Assembly: GCA_023525975.1 (NCBI GenBank)
Contig: CM042029.1
Location: forward strand, 84,364,849 to 84,428,848
From: Smallanthus sonchifolius
Taxonomy: Eukaryota; Streptophyta; Magnoliopsida; Asterales; Asteraceae
DNA length: 64,000 nucleotides
Direction of reading: 5' to 3'
In this document: one piece after another, positions 21,289 to 33,401 of the stretch
Numbering within the stretch: position 1 is the stretch's first letter
How the letters are laid out: each line of letters begins with the position of its first letter
Notes under the pieces: generated by a model
What the model was told of the DNA's origin: nothing
Databases searched by the model: none
The model's input: the letters and a program-made list of their open reading frames with translations, nothing else
Position numbers and translations under genes: made by a program

Positions 21289-21589
21289 GTGGCTGTGTTG
21301 GTGACGGTTGTCTCGATTGTTTTGCCATGGTAATGGACATGGTATTTGGAGGATATTGGGTCGTAGATTATGGTTTGGGTGGTGCTATGAAAAGCCATGG
21401 TGATGATTTGTAAGGAATATTCAGTTGTATTTATAGTTATTTTTTTGTTTAACTTAAAAGACCCTTGGGTGTTCCTTTGAATACTTAGGGTCGAGGAACC
21501 TTTGGATTTCCAACGTAAAGGTGGTAATGGTTACAAAGTTGAAACTTATGTCTTTATTAGTCGCTTTAACCTTATGTGTTCAGAGTAAA

Positions 21590-22760
21590 ACATTAATATT
21601 ATATTGATAAATATTCAACACATTTTCTTATACAAATTTGATATTGTATTGGTAATTTTTCTATTTTATTAAAAGTTAAGATTATATGGATGAGAATAAT
21701 CAAAATATAAAAAAAAAACATGAAAATACATTTTTTAAGTGTTGTACTTTTTAGTTTTTGCAATACATTAAATTATATGTCAAATAAAACCTTACAATAA
21801 TGATTTACAAATTTGAAAATACTTCATTGAGTATACAACATTTGACGTGTTAGTGGTAACTTTTCCACGTGTACCAGAGATTAATAGTTTGAGCCAATAT
21901 ATACTTTTAACTCTTGATAATGCAACATACAGTTGGTTATAGATAAACATTGGAACTTTTCAATACAAAACAACCTTTAAAATGGACGTCCTAAGTTTTT
22001 ATTCATGGTCATTACAAAACATACAACAACTGTATATTTTTATTCTTTGAAATTTAAATGAAATTCTTTTACATGAGTGTGAACCAAATTTTAGAGATAA
22101 AATTGTGATAACCAATGTTCCATTACATAAACATTTTTTATCCGTATTTCTTAGTAGCACTTGTAGACGAAAAATTTCGCTAAACTTTTAATATTTAATC
22201 TCTCATTTAAAAATAAAATAAAAAGATACATATAAAATTTTAATTTGAACATTATATCTTCTTTTAAATTCAAAATTTAAAACTTCAAAATTAAAAAATT
22301 TCACTTCTTAATATATTGACATAATTTAAATTTAAAATTTTAAAATTAAAACTAATAAATTAGAATTGAAGGCAAACATATTTTAATGTCATTATTTAAA
22401 AAATAATTAAAGTTTAAAATATAACACACTCTATAAAAATAAGTATTTACAGGTTTCTTAATTTTAGTTAAAAACTAACTATTAAAATTTACAAATCAAA
22501 CGAAAAAAATTATTTATAATATCAAACTTAATTAAAAAGCTATCAATTAAATATTAATAAACTTTATTGTAACACATATTTATTTAAAATAAAAAATTAG
22601 TACTTTTAAATTTTATATGTAAAATTTAAAAAATATTTTTTTTAATGATAAAATTTTAAAAACTTGTTTTTTTAATAACAAAACTTTAAAAACTCATTTT
22701 TTTTAAATTTCCTACTTTTTAATTCTTGATTTTTTTCTAAATTTTAATTTTTGATGACAA
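21590..22760 (-). mobile_element. Decayed Helitron copy with helicase remnant
   Basis: Parallels 5945-6955 plus 7861-8170 of the other Helitron. On the minus strand at 21836-22040, pieces resembling MTMNKNLG and NQLYVALSRVKS identify the C-terminus of a PIF1-like helicase. It lacks the nested MULE, providing the uninserted target near 22410. Termini are not defined. Confidence 0.65.
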
Positions 22761-22893
22761 TTTTTGTACATTAAACACAATGTAGAGAGAACTCCTTGAA
22801 AACCTACGCCATGGATGTCACGTTAAGACGCATTGTTCATGAGGGTTGTGCTTTAAGAAATGACCAAAACGCTAAGAAATAAATATATATGTA

Positions 22894-23396
22894 GGGGGGG
22901 TTCAAATAAGTAGATTTTCGCTAAAAAATGACCAAAACGCTTAGAAACGATATCAAACGAACTCCGATTGAGCTCATTTCAGCGTCGTTGGAACCGTCTC
23001 GTCGAACTCTACCATATTAGCTTTTAGGGTTTAGCTTTTACGTTTGAATTTTATGGTTTTAGCCTTATGGTTTACCCTTAGGGTTTAGATTTTATGGTTT
23101 AGGTTTTTTTGAGAGGTGAGGGTGAGGGGTTTAGGTTTTTGCGGGTAGGTTTAGGTTTTTTTTTGGGGGGGGTGGGGGTGGTGGGTTTAGGTTTTTGGGG
23201 GGTGGGGGTGGTGGTTTTAGGCTTTTTGGGGTGGGGTTGGTGATGGGGGGTTTAGGTTTGGGGTTTAGGTTTTTGGGTTCGGATTAGAGTTCGATGAGAC
23301 GGTTCAAACGCCGCTGAAATGAGCTCAATCGGAGTTCGGTTGACCCACTTCTTAGTGTTTCTTAGCGAAAAACCATTTCTTAGTGAAACTTTCCCC
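22894..23396. mobile_element. MULE-type MITE with G-rich centre, copy 2
   Basis: 503 bp flanked by TATATATGTA at 22884-22893 and 23397-23406. Inverted arms share TTGAGCTCATTTCAGCG and its complement. The centre (about 23020-23290) is a run of GGTTTAGG and GGGGTGGGGG units on the plus strand, capable of G-quadruplex formation. Same family as 15073-15539, opposite orientation. Confidence 0.82.
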
Positions 23397-23856
23397 TATA
23401 TATGTACATAAACATATATAATTAGTAAATATTAAAAATTAGTAAATATCAAACAAGTCGAACTTAAGCTTGAAAATTAGCAGCTTTAGACATAGCCAAA
23501 TCGAGTTCAAGCTCGGCTCATTTACATGATCTAAAGTATTATTTACATGATCTAAAGTCATTCTTGTTTGCCACATTGTTTAAGATTGTGGTGTCCTAGT
23601 TTGCATGCATAAGGTCTGCAATTGTTGCAAAGAGACCGCAACTGGTATTTGCATGTTTTACTAAAGGTAAAACACAAAAAGCAAATTAAACATAAACAGA
23701 TTTGGAGCATAGCAAATTTAAATTTAAAACTAGTACACTCATACCATAATGCAATAGTCACATCTTGTCAAACAATATTCATGAAAACTACACTTAATTC
23801 AAACTCCCACACCGAATAAAGCCGCAAACTTGCCAAAACAATCGAGTGATCCCTGT

Positions 23857-25399
23857 TTATGAATCAAGCACATCGAGTCTTGTAACAAATTCACTTATCG
23901 AGTGGATTACATGAAGCGGATTCTCTATATGAACAGCATGCCCACTATTAGGAACGTTGACCATTGTATGGAGATGTTTGACTGAATCATCTTTACCCTC
24001 CTCAAGTTTTGAGCACATACTGTGAGCAATCTTATTAAATTTCTCATCTCTGTCACCAACAATAAGCAGAATAGGGGATTTTGTATGCTTCAGATCTTCC
24101 CACAAAGACCTATCATAAGATATAGCATGCATACGAGTAGTTTATAATTGGTCATAGCAAAATAATCTATACAATTCTTTTAAATTCGCAAAAATAATAA
24201 ATAAACAAACGTACGGTTGTCTTCCCGTGCTAAGGTCAGACAAAGCTTTTGCAAGAGCCTGTACATCATTATGTTCCATGCGGCTAGCAACTATCTTATT
24301 GAACTGGGGATGGTTTCTTAAGCTGCATGTTGAATAAGTTACAATCTGTCATATGTAGTCTGGGATATATTTTTTCAAATAGGGATGTTTGGATGTTAAA
24401 AAGCGCAGGCGACCTCAGGCGCAACCCCCATCGCTTTTGTTTAGTTAAGGAAAACGGTGTACATAAAGAGCAGGTGAGGCGCTTTTCAGGAAAAAAATCG
24501 GCATAAGACCAGGTCTGACGTGCGTTTTTCTTACGGAGCTGGATTTGTGCTTCAAGATGTTGTACAACAGGCTTTTTAGGTTGTAGTTATTTAGATATTA
24601 AACCATATATAGAGTTTATTTGTGTATAAATCTAGAAATAAATTAAAATTTTATATAACAAATTGCGCCATGCATATGAAAAGCGGTGCGCTTTTGCGCT
24701 TTGCACCTCAGTTTTAGACCTTGTCACTTTTGTGGGCTTCTCGCTTTTTATAACAAATCTAACCAGATAATTAGTTGCGAAACGCAAATCCAAACACCCC
24801 CATAGTATGTCATGGACCAAAGTAACTATAAAAAAAATTTAATACACAATAAAAATCGTAAACTACCTTCTCCATAGCTCTCCAGAGTACCATGTCTCTA
24901 TGAAGGAATCCAGGCCATAGGAAGTAATGGCACATGCTAAAAAATCATCTTTAACACGGCGAACTTTTCTCTTTACCTCGTCATCTAATCCTGGGCTTCC
25001 AGATATTAATACTGCTCCTTTTACCTTAAAAGGTTAAAATATAACACCAATTAATGAAAATAATCACAAAATGTCATATAAAGATGCATATATTTTTTTA
25101 TTTACCATGTTGTTGCATCTCAAAGCTGTGAATAAAGCTATCCTTGCTCCCATGGAGTATCCAACAACCGTGACTTTACTAGTGGTTAGAATACGAAACA
25201 GCTTGTGTAGCATGTCTGCAACTACCTTAATTGACAGGTTAGGCCCCTGGTCCATGTCATCATTGACCTGCATCTTTGAACCCCCATGACCAGGAAGGTC
25301 AAATGCAACGCATCTTGAAGATGCTGACATGGCCTTCATGATGGGAATCCAATCTTCACTTGTCCCAAGAAAGCCATGAAGAAATACAAGAACATTATC
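23857..25399 (-). other. PHYLLO module 4: MenH (SHCHC synthase, alpha/beta hydrolase)
   Basis: Exons 24-27. Alpha/beta hydrolase: oxyanion region FLHGFLGTSEDW, DLPGHG, nucleophile serine in VGYSMGARIAL, acid in LIVGDRDEKF and histidine in NSGHAVHIENP. Triad complete; protein ends TRLDVLDS. Confidence 0.9.
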
Positions 25400-28300
25400 C
25401 TGCATCAATATATAGAACATCAAAAACCATCAAAATACTTATAATTCACACATAAAAAAGTGAAATGTTTTTTTTACATTTCTTTTGTCCCCAAGCTCTT
25501 GCACGTTTATTGAAAATGTTACACCCTCTACATCCACTTTTAACTGATAATTCCGCACTTCATCTGCTCTATAACTTTGGATTAATGAATTCTGATTGAT
25601 ACTAAAGTTGACCAAAGTCTGACCAGCATCAAAAACAGATGCTTCCATGAAGCCATTGACTGCACCACGGCTAATAGAAAAAGGCTTAGTGGTTACATCT
25701 TCTTTGAGCCACTTGTATGTTCCAAGACCATGAGCCACAGGTAATGCAGGTTCATTATTCATTATTTTGCATAATTCTGCATTTTGCATTTCAAGAAAAC
25801 AAGAAAATTGAACGTATGCTGACAAGGCTAGTCCACTTTCAAAAGCTGCACTGACAACAGCCATTTTTCCCTGCTGCTGGGCCCATCTTGCAATTAATGC
25901 AGCCTTTTCAAATCCACCAACAAAGCTTGGTTTTATAACCTGAAAATAAAGTTAAAAGATTTAAATTGATAAAAATATAATGGAATTTCAATAGTAAGAA
26001 GATTTTATGGTGTTAATTACTTACAACAGCAACAATGCCATTGTGTTTGAACCTAGCAAGCATTTTAAGCGGATTTTCTTGAAGATTGTCAATGGTTTCA
26101 TCCAGAGCCACAGGTAAGCCACTTTCTTCACAAAACTTAATTATATCATCTTCATCACTCACAGGTTCCTGAAATTTAACAAGTTGATAAATCGAGTGAG
26201 TAGGTTATGATTATACACATATGTTTCACTTAAGAAATCCTTCATAGAGATTAAATATACAGATTTACATATATATATTATATGGAGTAGATGTGGCCAC
26301 TTCAACCCATTTACTTATGAATAGGTCAATTTGGTTATGCTTAATCTCTGACAAATCAAACGGCTAAATGACAGAAGTAAAGAAAACGGGTTGGAAGTCG
26401 CCCAAAGAGTACGTTTAATGCATAAAAACCTCCTAAATCATTTTATTCAAAAAATGAATTTTTTATTTGAATAATATAACTTTGGTAATTATATTTCACA
26501 CATTTATTATTCATAAACAATAAAAATTTAGGACAAAAGTGTTTTAGGTCAACCCAACAAAATCTGTATAGACTGGTGCCAAATATTTAACGGTTTTAAC
26601 CCGTAACCCAACCCTTCTGACCCACCCACCGTACTATAGAGGATACCTCGATATACTGTAGTGCACAGTCTATCACATTAGACCCAAACAGAAGAGCCTG
26701 GTTAAATGACCATTTTCGATTTGCATCAGCACGGAGTTGAACTTGGAAACCAATTTTCCTCCTTATTTCTTGTATAACAATGGCATCTTCAATGGGATTT
26801 GCTCGACGTGCCACCTGCAAGGATAAAAAATTATGAAAGGTTAGTTAATTAGACACGGTTTCATTCAAGAAAACAGAATCAAGAAAAAAGCTTTTGCTCA
26901 CTTTTAGTTTGATTGCAGTAAATCCCTCTTCAACGAGTGTGGCTGCAAGATAAGCTACTTCTTCAGGAGTTCCATCAGAGTCGATAAGTGCACATATTTT
27001 AACATTTAATGACTTTGTAGAACAGTCTTCTTTAGGCGCGCACGGATGAAGTAAATTTAACATGGTGGAACCTTCTGCTGCAGCTATAGCATTTAAAATG
27101 GCCATCTCCAAACCACATCTGACACTGGGAAGAAGTGAATCCCGCTACATATCATGCAAATTAAACGATTCTAAGACTTCAATGAATTAAAAATATTTAT
27201 GGATATTAATATTTAATACAATAAATATATAGTAAAAACTAAAAACTGGTTGTACATACTGGGATTCCTAAATTGGTTGATATCCAGTTAGAGAATGATC
27301 CCTTTAGAAGTGGAAGGGATGAATGTAGGGGAGTTCCTTTAATAACATGAGTAAGAAACTGAAGCTGCTCCTTTACATCCAATAAATTTTCCTTGAGTGG
27401 TGCAACCTGTGCACAATAACTACTCAGAAACAACTTTACAAACTAAAAAATTCAAGCTATAATATAAAGTTACCTCCCCAATTCCTGTGCTTCCATCTTC
27501 AAGATACAAAGTTAGCACAAAGCCTTCTCTGTAATGTTTGGAATGGTGATTACCAGCAGGAGTTGTGGTCAGTGGAGCACAAAGTTGAATTCTGTCATAA
27601 CAAAAAATTTAAAGCATATAATAGTAAGCTTTTACAAACCCTTTTTATTAAAATAAAATCAACTGACCTGTACTGAAAGCTCTCCAATTTACAAATTTTA
27701 ATGGACACAGAATCTTGTGAGAAAGAATTAAGAACCGAAAGCTGTGAAAAGGTGGAAAAAGCATGACTTGCTGCTTGACATGAAAATTTTCTCAAATTAC
27801 TGTGGAAGTTGGCATTGGCATCAATGGAACTTTCAACTTCTATGACACAGTCAGCTTCTTCATGTTGACTTTTTATTAAAGCATTTTGCAGTTCGGCTTT
27901 TGTGTGGACATGCACATGCTTCACACTTCATGTTGATCGATTTATATATCATGCCAGCAATCAGAAATTTTAAAAAATTAGGGTGAGTTGGCAGGAGACT
28001 AGTATAAAATAAAAATACTGATAATTACACAGTTATTAGGAGTCTTACCCGTGTGCAGAACATAGGTTTTGAATTCCAACATTGTGAGACGTATAAAAAT
28101 ATTTATTTAATATTTCTTCTTCAGCCGTGTTTGCAATGGGTAGAAGACTAAAAATTGCACCACCATGGTTGTTGATCACAATTATGGTCATCTGTTCCCG
28201 TGAAATCCTTAACAACAAAAACAGATAAAATGTGGGACCGTATATTAAAAAGACACAGAATCTGACATATAGGATTTGTACCTCTGTTTCAGAAGTGCCA

Positions 28301-31300
28301 ATCCATTAGTATCATGCAAAAAAGAGACATCTCCGATCACACAAACAACCTGAATCTCAATATTTTAAAAAAATTAAATAATCAATTATTTTATTATTTG
28401 GAACTTCAAAGAAAAGAAAATTCAGATACTCTTTTGTTGTGGCCAACAGCATAACCGACAGCTGTACTGAGTAAACCATCAATACCACTGGCTCCTCGGT
28501 TCCCCGCCACCTGGATCCAGTGGAATGGAAATCCAGAAACTGATGAGGTATCATTGCCACGTGTACATTCTCCCAGGCTACTTCCATTCCCATACATATC
28601 TGCATCTCGTATGGGCATGCTATTTCCTACAAACATTGCAGATCCATAATCCAGAACTTCTGAAGTTATATGTGCAACATATGGTTCAGTCAATGAGTTT
28701 TCTGAATTTATTAAAAACGATATCTCCCAGTCAACCTACAAAATTAAACAAAATATAGTCACAATTCTTATAATCCAAGCAACAACAATTATGGAGCATA
28801 GGTCTGATTTAAGGTACCATCATGTTTATTGAGAACAGGAAACTGGTCCATTTGCTGTTGATGTGGGTTGTCACACAGGATCCCAGCACCCAATCAGTGA
28901 ACTGACTGATAGAACTATGAATCCTATGTGTTATTATATGTGAGGGGTCATGACGACTAGGATGGTTATCAATTAATATATAGGAGCATGGAAAACTATC
29001 TTGCAGCATCTGTGATATACGTTTGCTTGTGATCCGGCTTCCAATCTGTATTCAAAATAATAAATCCATCAATAAGTCAAAGAAATTAAGGTGACCACCA
29101 TATTTACTAAGATATACCTGAACAACAACATCTGGTTTTATCCACTGTTTGACTTCAGCAGAAAGTAAAGAATGATCGAGGTGATCAACAAAAAGAATAC
29201 CTTCATTATGTTTCGAAAGAGAACTTCTATATTTTCTTAACCTTAATCCTGACAAAATATCGGCTACAACCGGCCACTTAAGGTGTTTAGCCAATAATAT
29301 AACTGCACATATATCATCCTCCTTAAAAGTCGCCCCAACTAGTAGTAAACCTCGTTTTGCCCCCTGAATTATACCTAAGACATCTGCTAAATTGCTATGT
29401 GCAAAAGAACTGTGGGAATGGATATAGGTTGTAAAGGGCTGACCACACGATGCCCAAAATTCTAATCCTTTTAAACAACTTTCACTCCATTCTTGTGGTG
29501 TATTTTCTAGAGGTTCACGAAAACTACAGTTGATATGAACCGGCCCAGAAGGTGAAGAAGTTGTATGATATACAGCAGAGTCAATGGTTGTTAGAACCAT
29601 CCTGGTTGAGATAATGTCTGTGGGTGCAGGCAGAGTGAAAAAATGCCTCACAAATGAACCATAATGGTTAACCTGACAAATTAAATAAAAAATATCATGT
29701 GAATAGAGAAAATTTAATAAAAGTATTCTAGTATGTAGAAAACAAAACAGATAGCATATAAAGGTAGCCAACTTCCAAAATTTTTGATAAAAAACTTCAA
29801 ACTTCCAAAAAAAGGTGATTTTTAGTAATCTGACCTGGTTACCAGTCAAAATGATGGCATGTCAGCAACATTGAATGTTGACTATTTTTTGTGATGTGGT
29901 GCATGGAAGAACATTAACTTACATAAATACCCTAAATATTTTTTTCATGAAAGCTTGAACCTTTTTGTGAGTGTGAATAAAGTGTGTTACCCAAAACAAA
30001 AATTATACTAACATTGGTTACTTTTCTAAGCAATTTATCAAAAAAATGAACAAACAATATACCTGATTAATTGCTTGGTTGGCTCCAGTATCCAGCAGCT
30101 CAGGGGGGCGATCTGCGGTTAGTAAGATAAGAGGCAAAAAATCTTGAGAAGCTTCCACTACCTGCAAATTACTCTTTTTTTATGAATATTAACACATGGG
30201 AAAAAAAAGGATTTTGAAGCATATAGCAGTTATTTGTTAAACTCACAGCAGGTAATAGATTTGAAACTGCAGTGCCAGATGATGTTATAACGACAGCTGG
30301 TTTATGACAGCCACGAGCATAACCAATAGCATGGAATGCAAGTGAGCGTTCATCAATGCATGCAATACAACTAATCATAGCATGACTAGTGGCAGCAATG
30401 GCTATAGGAGAGGAGCGTGACCCTGGAGCTATACAAAAATACTGCTTGAAAAAATAAGTTAGAATTTAATTTTTAACAAGATGCTGAATAAGAAAAAAAA
30501 TACGTTAATCTCACCGTCAAACCAAGTCGATAGCATTCTTCAATCATTAGTGATGCCCACACGGTATTGATGTTAGAAGATTCTTTTAAAGAACTTATGT
30601 CTTGGGATTGATCTAGCTGCTTAAAAGCAAAAAATAAACTCTCTATAAACTAAAAAACAAAGAAAATTAAAAAATGTATATAAACACCATACCATGTTAT
30701 TGGAGACAGAGATGGTAGATGAAAGTCTGAGGGAGAACTGAGAGGATAATGATGCATGTTCCTACAAGATAAGGGCGTTTAAGACATTTTCCCAGTTTAC
30801 ACAAAATATTAGACTCAAACCAAGCAAAATCGAAGTGAAAATTTACCAGGAGAAAAGAGATACCAGTTCCATGTACTCAAGGCAACCATCGGTTAACAAA
30901 AGAGCATTTTTATATACCTACAAGAATAGTGGTATTAAAATATATGATTAAAATTCACTCCAACAACGTTTTTAAAGTTAAATCGTAGTGAAGGTAAATA
31001 TACCATTCGTGCATGTTCATCAACCATCATGTTGAACTTTCTTAGAACAGAACTAACACATTTGTTCAAGCAGTTGTCTGCATTGGGCATTGCAAGGACT
31101 GGCCTAGAAGAAAATTTTAAAAAATGACAATTGTGCATTTAAAATAAATAAATAATGAATTGAAACTTAAAACGAGAGTGTATTTAAATTTAAAACTGTG
31201 CATAAAGTACATTCCACTATTTCAGTGTATATCAATATGTATACCAGTTGTAAGATAGATAATAACATCAAAAGCCTCCTCATATGCACGGAGGGAAGAG

Positions 31301-33226
31301 TCACCCCATGCTAGTGTTGCAGTTAATATGGATAAACCATCAGACTCGACTAACTCTATCTGTGAAAAAATAAAATTCAGTTTAAAAGAGTGCCTCTATT
31401 GCATTAGGAATTTACTGAAGAACAAAATGATACCTGGGGAATGAACATGTAAAGTGATTTATTTTCAAATAAACCATAAGCCATCAGGTGTGTTGAATCA
31501 ACAGGCTGATATCTGTAAAGTGTAAAATAACCAAAAGATTTCAGGGATATTTGAAACACATAGGACAGTAGAGGGATGTTCAATCCAGAACCAGATTTAG
31601 GTATAGAACTGGTAGAAGCGCATAAACACATGTACCTATTGCTTAAAATGTAATGCATAAGGTGGTTGTGTAACCGCATAACCGTCTATCTTTCTCTCTC
31701 CCACTACATCTGACCAGCACTACTTACAAGTACTAATTGCGGTTTGCATGATTCTCTACTTAAAACTAGTTATGTATTGAACGCCTCGTTAGGACAGTAA
31801 TGTGAATAAAAAAAGTGACTATAAACATGGGATATTACAAGTTAACCTTCTGAAGGGGATCTGATCTGCTGAATCAGAGCAAAATTTTGTTTTAATATAA
31901 ATTGCAGCACCGATTCCAAAAACTCCATGAGTTCTACTGAATGAGAGAAACTTATTGGTTGACTTGTCAACCCCTGTAGAAACAAAAAACTGAGGAAATA
32001 CTCCTAATGATGGCTCTTGACAGCAAAACCAACTTAATGCTTTCGAACCAGGGGATACAGCAATCTGCACATGAAATTAAACAAAAGGATAAAGCTAACT
32101 TCATGCACATTTTACACTAATCATATGCAATTGGTATCATATAAATTTGTAAGATTTTGTTCATATTCATCCATGGATGGCACCATCTCTAGAACTATGG
32201 ACATTTTTAGTATTTCTAAAAAAAATCCACAAAAATATATCTTAAAATAACAGGAACAGTATTATTCATTTCTGGATGATCTTAAATGTTAAAATGTCTC
32301 CACTATTTAGGGGTGTTCATCATTCGAATGGGACTCGAATAACCCGAAATTTGAGTCAAACCGAATTCGAATAACGAATTAAAATTCGAATTTCGGTTTA
32401 TTCAAATCGAATCCTTGTACGAACCGAATAACTAATTCGAATGTGAATCGGATTCGAATTTAGTTATCTCGGACCAATTCAATTCGAATAACCCGAGTAA
32501 GCATTATATATATATACAAATTTTTTCAATTCTTTTATACAATATGAGACATCCATTTTCCACTTTCCATAAATCATCAATTTAACACTTATTGGCTAAT
32601 TTTGAATTATCTTTTGATAAATTTTTTTTCTAAATCTGTTTATTCGAATTCAGTTTAAAAAGTTTCAAATTCAAATAACCTGAATAACATGAATCCAATT
32701 CGATTGAACACCCCTACCACTAATAACAAATGCACTTGATTTACAAGAACAGGTATGAGACAGGTAAAATTTCATCAAGTCATGTCTAATAAAAAATCAA
32801 ATAATTCTGAAAACCTGAAATCTGTACATTCCAGCTTTAGCACTACATGATTTGGACTTCAATTCCTGAACCGCATCTTTAATCTTTTGGAGCCCTAACT
32901 CCAGAGTCAACACCGGACGTAATGTACGCGTAATGCAGGTAGCCAACAGCAATTCAGCTTCTCCTGCTTCGAGGAGCTTAACTTCCTCCTGAATTGAACA
33001 TCGAACAATCTATATACACAGCAACGGTTTACCAAATCGGAAAATATTAAACAGAAAAACAAGAAATAAAAGTATACTGGACCTTCAAATTGGGGCCGTA
33101 ATTCCGGTGCCGGAGATACGTGAAACGGCGACGTGAGGAGTGTATGTTGACGACGGTTTTACAAGGCAGAAGGGTGGTGGTATGGAACGGCAGGATCGAA
33201 GAGGTTAGGTTGGTGTGGAGATTCAT
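23857..33226 (-). CDS. PHYLLO: PHYLLO: fused MenF(part)-MenD-MenC-MenH protein
   Basis: 27 exons (high to low): 33226-33083, 33009-32815, 32064-31847, 31512-31434, 31359-31245, 31098-31004, 30917-30864, 30761-30693, 30619-30515, 30441-30247, 30161-30063, 29672-29118, 29045-28818, 28735-28430, 28349-28282, 28207-28049, 27925-27668, 27591-27474, 27406-27260, 27144-26902, 26814-26647, 26168-26025, 25939-25478, 25399-25106, 25024-24867, 24322-24215, 24109-23857. Together 5,037 nt, 1,678 residues, open throughout, all GT-AG. The start MNLHTNLTSSILPF opens a Ser/Thr/Arg-rich plastid transit peptide. Modules follow in the order of the known plant fusion, near 1,700 residues. The role is phylloquinone synthesis from isochorismate to the SHCHC and succinylbenzoate steps, in plastids. 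The ends of exons 6 and 7 are the least certain: alternative sites exist near 31102 and 30847. It looks functional. Confidence 0.93.
24382..24801. mobile_element. MITE in PHYLLO intron 25
   Basis: 420 bp with ends GGGATGTTTGGAT and the complement of ATCCAAACACCCCC, flanked by ATA on each side. The inside has AAAAGCG/CGCTTTT motifs. End type resembles Tourist-like or hAT MITEs; the class is uncertain. It lies wholly within the intron. Confidence 0.65.
25478..27591 (-). other. PHYLLO module 3: MenC (o-succinylbenzoate synthase)
   Basis: Exons 18-23. Enolase-superfamily dehydratase. Visible: GIGE, the lysine-bearing FTAIKLK strand, metal ligands in LRADANRKW, EPV and ALDETID, and the second lysine in VIKPSFVGGFEKA, followed by SAAFESGLAL. 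It is therefore predicted to be catalytically complete. Confidence 0.9.
27668..30619 (-). other. PHYLLO module 2: MenD (SEPHCHC synthase)
   Basis: Exons 9-17. ThDP-dependent enzyme joining isochorismate and 2-oxoglutarate. Visible motifs: NTVWASLMIEECYRLG start, APGSRSSP, TSSGTAVSNLLPA, TADRPPELLDTGANQAI, GNSMPIRDAD, GNRGASGIDG, and the diphosphate-binding VIGDVSFLHDTNGL followed by INNHGGAIFSLLP. All expected blocks are present and in order. Confidence 0.9.
30693..33226 (-). other. PHYLLO module 1: transit peptide and truncated MenF
   Basis: Exons 1-8, about 323 codons. After the transit peptide come an isochorismate-synthase N-terminal region (for example GVFGIGAAIYIK and LAWGDSSLRAYEEA). 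The chorismate-binding catalytic half of MenF is absent. Published work on plant PHYLLO describes exactly this loss, with isochorismate made by separate ICS enzymes, so the gap is normal and not damage here. Confidence 0.8.
32308..32716. mobile_element. hAT-like MITE in PHYLLO intron 2
   Basis: 409 bp with ends TAGGGGTGTTCA and TGAACACCCCTA, flanked by CCACTATT (32300-32307) and CCACTAAT (32717-32724). Interior of AATTCGAAT/ACCCGAAT repeats. Wholly intronic. Confidence 0.8.
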
Positions 33227-33401
33227 GGTGATTTCAGTTTGGATAAGGAAAGGGTTTTCAGGGTTTCGTCTTCTTTTACGCCATTTTTCAGCAACCAGAC
33301 ATGAAACGGGATAAATTTACAGTTTTAACAGCCATAACATTAACGTTGTGTTTTCACTCATTTAAAGAAGAAAAATAAGGAAAAGAAAGGAATAAACCCT
33401 T

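Larger units (their letters stand above)
20095..21398 (-). pseudogene. Werner-like 3'-5' exonuclease (DEDDy) pseudogene, two hAT insertions
   Basis: The N-terminus begins at 21398 (MAFHSTTQTIIYDP, then HGKTIETTVTNTA). It is cut by a hAT MITE (21115-21288), continues to 21063, is cut again by a hAT element (20583-21062), and resumes as HANNPMVIAGLDVEWRP to the stop at 20095. The exonuclease core is complete: DVE (Exo I), FVGIEVEDDIL (Exo II) and YACIDAYASY (Exo III, YxxxD). Removing both insertions at their 8-bp duplications joins the pieces, but a GGGG run at about 21086-21089 leaves a +1 shift, so the gene is dead independently of the transposons. The family is the intronless Werner-syndrome-like exonucleases of about 200-230 residues. 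An in-frame ATG at 20565 leaves a 156-residue C-terminal frame that could be transcribed. Confidence 0.82.

Noticed and set aside
30693..33226. MenF part of PHYLLO as a sign of gene damage
   Set aside because: Loss of the chorismate-binding half is the known state of plant PHYLLO genes; the exons present are in phase.
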